The translations under genes and the position numbers were made by a program. 30,865 bases of DNA from an uncultured Ruminococcus sp. (GTDB taxonomy: Bacteria; Bacillota; Clostridia; Oscillospirales; Acutalibacteraceae): positions 1-30,865 of the forward strand of contig CAKSNZ010000026.1 of the NCBI GenBank assembly GCA_934476515.1, in the 5' to 3' direction. How positions within the stretch are numbered: the stretch's first letter is position 1; the number at the start of each line of letters is the position of its first letter. Shown piece after piece: positions 1-7,115 of this stretch. Under the pieces are notes generated by a model. The model did not search any database. It was not told the DNA's origin and saw only the letters and a program-made list of their open reading frames with translations.

Positions 1-49
1 CAACTTGAGTTTTAATTAACTCAAAGTCATTTTCGGGTTTCTTGTTCGT

Positions 50-67
50 TGTTTAATTTTCAAGGTC
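50..67 (-). promoter_or_regulatory. boxA-like element of a probable rRNA leader
   Basis: Read on the minus strand this is GACCTTGAAAATTAAACA, similar to the TTCTTTGAAAACT stretch found before 16S genes in Firmicutes, where it serves as a boxA antitermination site. It lies about 75 bases downstream of the strong promoter at 143-171. A 7-bp inverted repeat (TTGAGTT/AACTCAA) sits nearer the window edge and could belong to a processing stem. No 16S sequence is inside the window, so the rRNA assignment is inference. Confidence 0.5.
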
Positions 68-142
68 CGTTGTTCCTTCTGAGTTTCTTCCTTACTCTCG
101 ATTTCTCTTAAGTTTTTCCGTTTCCTCAGCGGAACGTGTTTT

Positions 143-171
143 ATTATACGGCTATTTCTCAACTTTGTCAA
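143..171 (-). promoter_or_regulatory. Very strong promoter, probably of an rRNA operon leaving the window
   Basis: On the minus strand the sequence has a perfect -35 TTGACA (166-171), a 17-base spacer and a perfect -10 TATAAT (143-148). Immediately upstream, at about 172-210, are runs of A on the minus strand that resemble an UP element. No coding region follows before base 1. Together with the boxA-like sequence this fits the P1 promoter of an rRNA operon transcribed leftwards. A tRNA or other stable-RNA operon is the alternative. Confidence 0.8.
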
Positions 172-401
172 CACTTTTTTTCAACTTTTTTTAATTTTTT
201 TTAAATTTCTTTTCACTACGCTATATATTGATATTTTAATTAATTTTTACACAATATATAGTTATATTAGATATCAATAATTGCTATACTATTTGATAAT
301 TCTTTGTATTTCCCACAAAATTATTTAAAATATTTTTTTAAATTTAATTTTCACTTTCAAATTTATTTCTATTATCCACAATTAATTCCTATTTTCTTCT
401 T

Positions 402-437
402 ATAATAAAACAGCCGATGCTTTATTTTGCACCGGCT
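402..437 (-). terminator. Rho-independent terminator, probably of ackA
   Basis: On the minus strand a 9-bp stem (AGCCGGTGC with GCATCGGCT, one G-U pair; 412-420 and 429-437) is followed by GTTTTATTAT. It is the first terminator-like hairpin after the ackA stop, about 190 bases downstream, so the repeat at 518-597 would lie in the ackA 3' untranslated region. Confidence 0.6.
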
Positions 438-517
438 AGATTATTTAAAGTATTTAATAAATGAATATAACTTATTCTTTTACAAACAATATTATTAATG
501 TATTATGATTTAATATG

Positions 518-597
518 TAACATTGTAAACAAGTTTACAATGTTAACCACTCCTTCCGTCTTTGCTACGCAAAGCCACCTCCCTCAGCGAGGGAGGC
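518..597 (-). repeat. Triple-hairpin repeat, family 1, copy A
   Basis: Read on the minus strand the element has three hairpins. Hairpin 1 is an 8-bp perfect stem, CCTCCCTC/GAGGGAGG, with a GCT loop (578-596). Hairpin 2 is CTTTGC/GCAAAG with a GTA loop (560-574). A linker containing GGAAGGAGTGGTT follows. Hairpin 3 is a 13-bp perfect inverted repeat with a TT centre inside AAACTTGTTT (518-530 and 533-545). The copy at 15119-15194 has the same linker and hairpin 1, but hairpins 2 and 3 differ in sequence and still pair. There is no coding capacity. It lies between the ackA stop and the ackA terminator. Confidence 0.8.
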
Positions 598-624
598 TTT
601 GAAAGTTTTATTTTTTATATTAAA

Positions 625-1833
625 TTACTTATCCATCTTTTCAACTAGAGCCTGAGTATCTCTTGCGATAACAAGTTCTTCGTTAGTTGGGATAACATAT
701 ACAGGGATTTTACTATCATCAGTAGTTAGTAGTGCTGTGCCGTCAGCAGTTTCATTTCTTTCGTCATCACACTTAATACCTAGTACATTTAGGTAATCTA
801 GAACTGCTTTTCTTAGATGTGTCTGATGTTCACCAATACCTGCAGTAAAGCAGATACCGTCACAACCACCTAGTGCAATATAATATGAACCGATTGTCTT
901 AGCAATCTGATAATATAGCATCTGGTGAGCTAAGTGTGCTCTTTCATTACCGGAGTCTTCAGCTGCACAAACATCACGGTCATCTGATGATACACCGGAA
1001 ATACCTAGTAAACCGGACTTCTTATTTAGGATTGTATCCATTTCTTTTGCAGATAGACCTTCTTTTTCCATAATATATGTAACAACAGAAGGGTCAAGTG
1101 AACCGGAACGAGTACCCATCATAAAGCCATCTAGTGGAGTTAGACCCATTGATGTATCGATAACTTTACCACCTTCAATAGCAGTGATTGAAGAACCGTT
1201 ACCAATATGACAAGTGATAAGCTTTGTATCCTTAATATCCTTACCTAGTAATTTAGCAAGTTTACCTGAAACATATCTATGAGATGTACCGTGGAAACCA
1301 TATCTACGGATAGAATACTTTTCATAATATTCATAAGGTACTGCATACATATATGCTTTTTCAGGCATTGTAGCATGGAAAGAAGTATCAAATACAGTAA
1401 CCATTGGAGTATCTTTACCAAATACACTTTGAGCAGCCTTGATACCCTGAACTGCACCAGGGTTGTGTAGTGGAGCTAATGGTGAAAGAAGGTTAATCTG
1501 TTCAATAGTAATAGGTGTAACAACTGTTGATTCGTGGAAAATTGCACCACCCTGAACGATTCTATGGCCAACTGCACCAACTTCTTTAACATCAGAAATA
1601 ACACCTACTTCTGGGTCAGTTAGAAGTTCTTTAACCTGCATAAATGCTTCTGTATGGTTATTCATTTCAACTTTAACAGTCTTTTCTTGACCTTTATAGT
1701 TCTTATAACCAACTAGGCTATCGCCAACACCGATTCTTTCGCAATTACCTTTACATAGAACTGATTCGTCTTTCATATCAAACAACTGATACTTAAGAGA
1801 AGATGAACCAGCATTAATTACTAATACTTTCAT
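625..1833 (-). CDS. ackA: Acetate kinase
   Basis: This 402-residue protein matches acetate kinase throughout and is of normal length. The enzyme interconverts acetate plus ATP and acetyl phosphate plus ADP in the cytoplasm, giving ATP during fermentation. Visible motifs are NAGSSSLKYQ at the N-terminus (N7), GHR with R91, FDTSFH with D149, GFHGTSHRYV with H181, and a C-terminal TNEE with E385. These are the positions of the known catalytic residues of the ASKHA family. The ATG is preceded by AGGAGG at 1838-1843. The usual partner pta is not adjacent. The gene appears monocistronic, reading from the promoter at 1888-1916, and lies divergent to the TmcAL-like gene, whose enzyme also consumes acetate. 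Confidence 0.97.
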   Translation of the reverse strand: MKVLVINAGSSSLKYQLFDMKDESVLCKGNCERIGVGDSLVGYKNYKGQEKTVKVEMNNHTEAFMQVKELLTDPEVGVISDVKEVGAVGHRIVQGGAIFHESTVVTPITIEQINLLSPLAPLHNPGAVQGIKAAQSVFGKDTPMVTVFDTSFHATMPEKAYMYAVPYEYYEKYSIRRYGFHGTSHRYVSGKLAKLLGKDIKDTKLITCHIGNGSSITAIEGGKVIDTSMGLTPLDGFMMGTRSGSLDPSVVTYIMEKEGLSAKEMDTILNKKSGLLGISGVSSDDRDVCAAEDSGNERAHLAHQMLYYQIAKTIGSYYIALGGCDGICFTAGIGEHQTHLRKAVLDYLNVLGIKCDDERNETADGTALLTTDDSKIPVYVIPTNEELVIARDTQALVEKMDK

Positions 1834-1845
1834 TATATCCTCCTG

Positions 1846-1874
1846 TTGAATGATTCATTCATTTGTTATATAAT
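1846..1874 (+). promoter_or_regulatory. Promoter of the TmcAL-like gene
   Basis: TTGAAT (1846-1851), a 17-base spacer and TATAAT (1869-1874) read towards the gene at 1934. The -35 half lies in the ackA 5' untranslated region. It overlaps a 7-bp perfect inverted repeat, TGAATGA-T-TCATTCA at 1847-1861, which could be an operator. Confidence 0.65.
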
Positions 1875-1887
1875 AATTAACGATATT

Positions 1888-1916
1888 ATTATAAGTCAAA
1901 AATTGTAGTATTTCAA
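1888..1916 (-). promoter_or_regulatory. Promoter of ackA
   Basis: On the minus strand TTGAAA (1911-1916), a 17-base spacer and TATAAT (1888-1893) lie about 55 bases upstream of the ackA start. Its transcript runs through the plus-strand promoter at 1846-1874, so the two promoters face each other and their transcripts overlap. Confidence 0.7.
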
Positions 1917-1933
1917 GTATTTAGGAGATTTTT

Positions 1934-3076
1934 ATGATATACGGTTTGGTATCGGAATTCAATCCTTTTCACAATGGTCATAAGTGGCTGATTGACAAGG
2001 TTAAAACTGAAAATGACACGGTAGTTACGGTAATGAGCAGTAGCTTTGTGCAAAGAGGTGACATATCTATTATTAGCAAAATGGATAGAACCTTTGCCTC
2101 ACTAAAAAATGGTGTTGACCTTGTATTGGAATTACCTTCTGTTTACTCATTGTCAAGTGCAGAGGACTTTGGGAAAAGCTCTATTGAGATTTTGAAAGGT
2201 ACCAATATAATTGACAAAGTCGTTTTTGGCAGTGAATGTGGTGATGTTGATTTACTGAAAAAGGGAATTTCTGCTCTTAAAGATAAAAATGTACAAAACA
2301 TTATAAAAGAAAATATGAATAAAGGTGTTACCTATCCCAAGGCTATTCATAATTCTATATTAGAATTATATTCTGATGAAATTGCAAATTTATTTGATGG
2401 TTCTAACAATATATTGGGTATGGAATATTTAAAGTCACTTGAAAATAGCAACATATCAGCAATTACTTTTTCTAGGAAAGGTGCTGGGCATAATGATGAA
2501 TTTTCCAGTGGTGACTTTGCCAGTGGTAGTTATATAAGAGATAATTATTCTAGCAGAGAATTATATACACCTAAATACCCTATTACAGATACTGCAAAAA
2601 TTGAAAATATTGAGAAAATTATTCTTTACAAACTATCTTCTATGACAGAAAATGACCTTAGAAATATTCCTGATGTTCAGGAGGGTTTTGAAAATAGGAT
2701 AATTAAAGTTGTTCAAAATACTAACAATTTTAATGAATTATGTGAAAAACTGAAAACTAAAAGATACACAATGTCAAGGATTAGGAGAATAATTTGTAGG
2801 GCAATTCTTGGTATTGATAATTCTGTTAAAGGAATTAGTGTACCATACATTAGGGTGCTTGGTTTCACAGAAAAAGGCAGTAAATTGCTGAAAGAAATCA
2901 AGAAAAATGGCACTTTGCCACTAATAACTAATGTGAAAACCGGTTATGATAATCTTGATAATAATGGTAAGAAAATTCTTGAAATTGAGAACCTTGCAAC
3001 TAGGTTGTGGTCACTGGCAAGTTGCAACAACACTATACTAAACAATGAATTTACTCAGCAAATTATTAAAGGATAA
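1934..3076 (+). CDS. tmcAL: TmcAL-like tRNA(Met) cytidine acetate ligase
   Basis: The 380-residue protein has the N-terminal GLVSEFNPFHNGH of the nucleotidyltransferase family long called YlbM and now TmcAL. HNGH at residues 13-16 is the HIGH-type nucleotide-binding motif. A later SRKGAGHND and an SGSYIR stretch also fit the family. TmcAL enzymes activate acetate with ATP to acetyl-AMP and acetylate the wobble cytidine of elongator tRNA(Met), which secures reading of AUG. Length is close to the usual 390-400. AGGAG at 1923-1927 precedes the ATG. The gene sits alone, divergent from ackA and convergent with feoB, and ends at the shared terminator at 3092-3121. The family assignment is firm; the exact reaction is inferred from family knowledge. 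Confidence 0.85.
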   Translation: MIYGLVSEFNPFHNGHKWLIDKVKTENDTVVTVMSSSFVQRGDISIISKMDRTFASLKNGVDLVLELPSVYSLSSAEDFGKSSIEILKGTNIIDKVVFGSECGDVDLLKKGISALKDKNVQNIIKENMNKGVTYPKAIHNSILELYSDEIANLFDGSNNILGMEYLKSLENSNISAITFSRKGAGHNDEFSSGDFASGSYIRDNYSSRELYTPKYPITDTAKIENIEKIILYKLSSMTENDLRNIPDVQEGFENRIIKVVQNTNNFNELCEKLKTKRYTMSRIRRIICRAILGIDNSVKGISVPYIRVLGFTEKGSKLLKEIKKNGTLPLITNVKTGYDNLDNNGKKILEIENLATRLWSLASCNNTILNNEFTQQIIKG

Positions 3077-3091
3077 GTTAATATACAGAAC

Positions 3092-3121
3092 AAAAACCTT
3101 CTAAATTTTAGAAGGTTTTTT
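3092..3121. terminator. Bidirectional terminator between the TmcAL-like gene and feoB
   Basis: A 9-bp stem, CCTTCTAAA/TTTAGAAGG, is extended by A5 on one side and T5 on the other, so both strands present a hairpin followed by a T run. The feoB stop codon (3101-3103) lies inside the stem. Confidence 0.85.
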
Positions 3122-5200
3122 CTTTAAAAGAATATTAATTATAATTCCCACAAAGAATATTGATGCTATTGTAAAAACATTTAATTGCACTTCACCTAGA
3201 AAAAATCCTATTAGCTGGTAAATAATCAATGATATTATGTAGGCAAAAATATTTTGATATAGCAATGCGAAAATAAATAACTTCCTGCTTACAAGTTCCT
3301 TTTTCATTGCAATTATTGAGGCGATGCAAGGGGAATTTAGCAAGTTAAATACCAGGAAACTAATTGCTGAGGAATATGTTGGCAGAACTGATTTTATAGT
3401 TTCATTGGAATTTAGAAACACATTTAGTGATGAAACGATATTTTCTTTTGCGAAAATTCCTGAAAAAGTTGCACCGATACATTGCCAATTGTTAAAACCC
3501 AAAGGATAAAACAAATTTGAAATTGACGCTGAAAAATAACACATTAGTGAGTTATTTTGATTTTCACCATTTAAATAGGTGAATTTTCCATTAGCAAAAC
3601 CGAAATTAGAAAGTAACCAAATGATGATACAAGCCACCACCAAAACAGTCCCGGCCTTAATTAAAAAGGCTTTTATTCTTTGGAATAGATGTGTAAAAAT
3701 CGTGGTTAATGAAGGTAGATGATAGTTAGGAATTTCCATTATGAATGGTGAATCTGTTGTGGTTATAATGTTTAGATTACTGAGAATTAATGAAGAAATC
3801 AGCACAAAAATAATTGAAGAAAAATAAATTATCGGTGCTACAAGAAAGTTATTTGAGAAAATTGTACTGCTAATAAGTGCAATAATTTGCAACTTTGCAC
3901 TACAAGGCACATTTGTTGTGGTGATGACTGTAATAATCTTTTGCTTTTTATTTTCAATAGTTTTTGTTGACATTATAGCCGGTACACCACAACCTGAACT
4001 AATAAGTAAAGGAATTATACTTTTACCTGAAAGACCAAATTTTCTGAAAATTTTGTCCATAATAAAGGCTATTCGGGACATATAACCTATGTCCTCTAAT
4101 ATTCCTAAAAAGAAAAATAATGCAATTAGTTCAGGAACAAAAGCTATAACACTACCTACACCATTGATTATACCGTCACAAATTAGTGAAATTAGAATAT
4201 TCGAACAGTTAATAGTGGTGAGAAAAGTTTTTATACTGTTACTTAACAAGTCATCAAAAATTACTGATGTAATAAAGTCGGAAGTTAAATTTCCTACCAA
4301 ACTAACGGATATGTAATAAATAAGAAAAATTACTAGAATGAAAATTGGAATAGCAGTATATTTCCCTAAAAGAATATTATCTACTTTATTTGAACTATCG
4401 CTAGACTTGCTACCGGCTGAGTAGCAATTGCTGAGAAGAACTTCAACAAATTTATACCTTTCATTTATTATTAGTGCTACTGATTCATCATTATATAATT
4501 CTTCACAAGAATTAATTTTACTATTTATTTTATTTATAGTTTTTAAATTTAGATTTAGTGAATTTAAAATATATTTATCTTTTTCAAAAATTTTTACTGA
4601 ATAATATCTTGATTTTTCTTTAATAGAATTATTATTGATTTTGCTTTCAATATATTGCAAAGTATTTTCCACATTAGAATTATATTTCATAAATTTAGGT
4701 GGTGAAGTTTTATTATTCGCAACTTGGATTGTTGTACTGATTAAGTTATCTATGCCTAAATTTTTAAGTGCTGAGATTTCTACCACTTTAATACCCAGTA
4801 TTTTTGACAGTTTTTCTATATAAATTTTACCACCGTTTTTACGGACAACATCCATCATATTTATTGCAACAACTATGGGTACACCTATTTCCATAAGTTG
4901 AAGTGTTAGGTATAGATTTCTCTCTAATTTTGTTCCGTCAACAATATTGATAATTACATTTGGTTTTTCGTTTACAAGGTAATTTCTTGCAACAACTTCT
5001 TCCGGTGAATATGGGGATAGTGAGTAAATCCCGGGTAAATCGGTTATAGTTATGTTATTATGATTTTTTAATATACCCTCCTTACTCTCTACCGTTACAC
5101 CTGACCAATTACCTACATACTGATTGCTACCGGTTAATAGATTGAACAAAGTTGTTTTGCCACAATTAGGATTACCTGCAAGTCCGATTTTTATATTCAT
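3101..5200 (-). CDS. feoB: Ferrous iron transport protein B (FeoB)
   Basis: From the ATG at 5200 the product is 699 residues, a normal FeoB length. The N-terminal G domain shows G1 GNPNCGKT (9-16), a G2 threonine in GVTVE (about 36), G3 DLPG (54-57) and G4 NMMD (114-117). A helical spacer follows, and the C-terminal half (from about 280) has many hydrophobic segments including the Gate-type stretch SGCGVPAIMS. It should import Fe(II) across the inner membrane under G-protein control. An upstream in-frame ATG at 5224 has no ribosome binding site, whereas AGGTGA sits correctly before 5200, so I chose 5200. No feoA or feoC is visible nearby, which is uncommon but known. No convincing promoter or Fur box was found in the 60 bases upstream. 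Confidence 0.93.
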   Translation of the reverse strand: MNIKIGLAGNPNCGKTTLFNLLTGSNQYVGNWSGVTVESKEGILKNHNNITITDLPGIYSLSPYSPEEVVARNYLVNEKPNVIINIVDGTKLERNLYLTLQLMEIGVPIVVAINMMDVVRKNGGKIYIEKLSKILGIKVVEISALKNLGIDNLISTTIQVANNKTSPPKFMKYNSNVENTLQYIESKINNNSIKEKSRYYSVKIFEKDKYILNSLNLNLKTINKINSKINSCEELYNDESVALIINERYKFVEVLLSNCYSAGSKSSDSSNKVDNILLGKYTAIPIFILVIFLIYYISVSLVGNLTSDFITSVIFDDLLSNSIKTFLTTINCSNILISLICDGIINGVGSVIAFVPELIALFFFLGILEDIGYMSRIAFIMDKIFRKFGLSGKSIIPLLISSGCGVPAIMSTKTIENKKQKIITVITTTNVPCSAKLQIIALISSTIFSNNFLVAPIIYFSSIIFVLISSLILSNLNIITTTDSPFIMEIPNYHLPSLTTIFTHLFQRIKAFLIKAGTVLVVACIIIWLLSNFGFANGKFTYLNGENQNNSLMCYFSASISNLFYPLGFNNWQCIGATFSGIFAKENIVSSLNVFLNSNETIKSVLPTYSSAISFLVFNLLNSPCIASIIAMKKELVSRKLFIFALLYQNIFAYIISLIIYQLIGFFLGEVQLNVFTIASIFFVGIIINILLKKKPSKI

Positions 5201-5262
5201 TTTGTCACCTAAACTTTCTACCATACAGTTTATTCTATGAAACAGAAAATATTACAAGGCAA

Positions 5263-5292
5263 CAAAAAACACCACCCAAAAATGGGTGGTGT
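5263..5292 (-). terminator. Terminator of the biotin carboxyltransferase operon
   Basis: On the minus strand a 9-bp perfect GC-rich stem, ACACCACCC/GGGTGGTGT (5269-5292), with an ATTTTT loop is followed directly by T6. It lies about 20 bases after the stop of the 5S/OadA-like gene. Confidence 0.92.
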
Positions 5293-5310
5293 AATTAATT
5301 TAGTTTACAA

Positions 5311-6708
5311 TCAAACCGGATGAATCATATTTTCTTTGTCAGCGTTGTTGTTAAGTCCGATTTTCTTATTTCTACGCTTTTCAAAGAAGTCCTTAGCTAC
5401 CTTAGGGAACATAGCATAAGAAAGTACATCTTCTTCCTTTTCTGCGAAAGGAGCAGCTTCTTTCTTTAGTTCTTCCAGTTCAGGCTTTAGTAGGTCAGCA
5501 GGACGACAGTCGATTGGCTGCATATCGCCAATAATCTTTGTTCTGAATTTAGGGTCGATTGGTAGTGGAGTTGTACCATACTTACCTGCAACAAGATCCT
5601 TAAATTCATTTGTAACCATCTTATATCTTTCACCTGTGATAACATTGAATACTGCCTGAGTACCAACAATCTGTGATGATGGTGTAACTAGTGGTGGGTA
5701 ACCTGCATCCTTACGAACATTAGGAACTTCCTTCATAACATCAAGAAGCTTATCTTCCTTACCGGCCTGTTTTAGCTGAGAAAGTAGGTTAGATAGCATA
5801 CCACCAGGAACTTGATATAGTAGAGCTGATGCGTCTGTAGCAAGCATCTTAGGGTCAATTAGACCACTGTCTAGATACTTCTGTCTTAGTCCCATAAAGT
5901 ATTCACGAATGTTAGCTAGAGCAGCTAGGTCAAGACCTGTGTCATATTTTGTACCCTGGAATGCAGCAACAATTGATTCTGTTGGTGAATGAGATGTACC
6001 GTCAGCTAGTGGTGACATAGCAGTATCAACAACATCACAACCATTTTCTACAGCCTTCATAATACACATTGATGATAGACCTGCAGTAGCATGTGTGTGT
6101 AGCTGAATTGGAATATTAACTGCCTTCTTAAGATCCTTAATTAGGCTTTCACACTTATATGGTGTAAGTAGAGCAGCCATATCCTTGATACAGATAGAAT
6201 CTGCACCGATAGCTTCAATCTTCTTAGCATAGTCAACATAGTATTTGTTATCAAATACAGGACCTGTTGTGTAACTCATAGCGATCTGTGCATGAGCACC
6301 TTCCTTTTTAGCAGCCTTAACAGCTGTTTCAAGGTTCTTAATATCGTTAAGAGCATCGAAAATTCTGATAATATCAATACCGTTAGCTACTGACTTCTGA
6401 ACAAAATATTCAAGAACATCATCAGCATAGTGACGATAACCAAGCATATTCTGACCACGGAATAACATCTGTAGCTTTGTGTTAGGACATTCCTTACGAA
6501 GTGTACGAAGTCTTTCCCATGGGTCTTCATCTAGAAATCTTAGGCAAGCATCAAATGTTGCACCACCCCAACATTCTAGTGAATAAAATCCGATTTTATC
6601 TAGTTCTGGGAGAATTGGTAACATATCAGAAAGTGGCATTCTTGTAGCAAGAAGTGACTGATGTGCATCTCTAAGAACTGTTTCTGTAATTTTTAGTTTC
6701 TTAGCCAT
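5311..6708 (-). CDS. 5S/OadA-like carboxyltransferase subunit (pyruvate/oxaloacetate)
   Basis: This 465-residue protein is the pyruvate/oxaloacetate carboxyltransferase module shared by oxaloacetate decarboxylase alpha, pyruvate carboxylase subunit B and the 5S subunit of transcarboxylase. It has a TIM barrel with ETVLRDAHQS (metal ligand D14), CIKDMAALLTP (K175, the lysine carbamylated in the family) and LHTHAT (H204, H206). It stops before the C-terminal biotin domain found in many OadA proteins; that domain is the separate next gene upstream. AAGGAAG precedes the ATG. It is last of three genes with a 20-base gap and ends at the terminator at 5263-5292. No oadB or oadG gene is present, so 5S of a transcarboxylase is as likely as OadA. 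Genome annotation would probably call it oadA. Confidence 0.88.
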   Translation of the reverse strand: MAKKLKITETVLRDAHQSLLATRMPLSDMLPILPELDKIGFYSLECWGGATFDACLRFLDEDPWERLRTLRKECPNTKLQMLFRGQNMLGYRHYADDVLEYFVQKSVANGIDIIRIFDALNDIKNLETAVKAAKKEGAHAQIAMSYTTGPVFDNKYYVDYAKKIEAIGADSICIKDMAALLTPYKCESLIKDLKKAVNIPIQLHTHATAGLSSMCIMKAVENGCDVVDTAMSPLADGTSHSPTESIVAAFQGTKYDTGLDLAALANIREYFMGLRQKYLDSGLIDPKMLATDASALLYQVPGGMLSNLLSQLKQAGKEDKLLDVMKEVPNVRKDAGYPPLVTPSSQIVGTQAVFNVITGERYKMVTNEFKDLVAGKYGTTPLPIDPKFRTKIIGDMQPIDCRPADLLKPELEELKKEAAPFAEKEEDVLSYAMFPKVAKDFFEKRRNKKIGLNNNADKENMIHPV

Positions 6709-6728
6709 TTTAATCTTCCTTCCAGTTA

Positions 6729-7088
6729 TTAGCCGATTGTTACAAGTACTGTACCTGAGTCAACAGAGTCACCCTTGTTAACACAAATAGAAGTAACTGT
6801 ACCTGAGCAAGGAGCATTGATTTCGTTTTCCATCTTCATAGCTTCCAAAATTACAACTGGTTCGCCTTCTTTAACTGTTGCACCGTTAGCAACCTTAATA
6901 TCAAGAACTGTACCAGGCATAGGTGATTCAACCTTTGTACCTGCACCTGCTGATGGAGCTGGAGCAGCTGCCGGTGCTGGAGCTGCAGCTGGAGCTGGAG
7001 CAGAAGCTACTGGTGCTGAAGAAGCACCTGTTTCTTCAACCTGTACATCATATGTTGTGCCATTAACTGTAATCTTTAAATTTTTCAT
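6729..7088 (-). CDS. Biotin carboxyl carrier protein (1.3S-like)
   Basis: A 119-residue protein: a short N-terminal beta segment, an Ala/Pro-rich flexible linker at about residues 24-50, then a biotinyl domain with the EAMKMEN signature in which K85 is the expected biotin site. The same layout is seen in the 1.3S transcarboxylase subunit and in gamma subunits of Na+-pumping decarboxylases. Its biotin would carry the carboxyl group between the two flanking carboxyltransferases. GGGGAA precedes the ATG at a fitting distance. It lies 27 bases after the carboxyltransferase gene and 20 before the 5S-like gene, consistent with co-translation. Confidence 0.92.
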   Translation of the reverse strand: MKNLKITVNGTTYDVQVEETGASSAPVASAPAPAAAPAPAAAPAPSAGAGTKVESPMPGTVLDIKVANGATVKEGEPVVILEAMKMENEINAPCSGTVTSICVNKGDSVDSGTVLVTIG

Positions 7089-7115
7089 CTTAAATTCCCC
7101 TTTGATTGTAATATA

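Noticed and set aside
5201..5224. Upstream ATG for FeoB
   Set aside because: It lacks a ribosome binding site, and the eight extra codons contain the AGGTGA of the better start.
5201..5262. feoB promoter TTGCCT with TAGAAT
   Set aside because: The spacer is 19 bases and both hexamers are weak; not strong enough to annotate.
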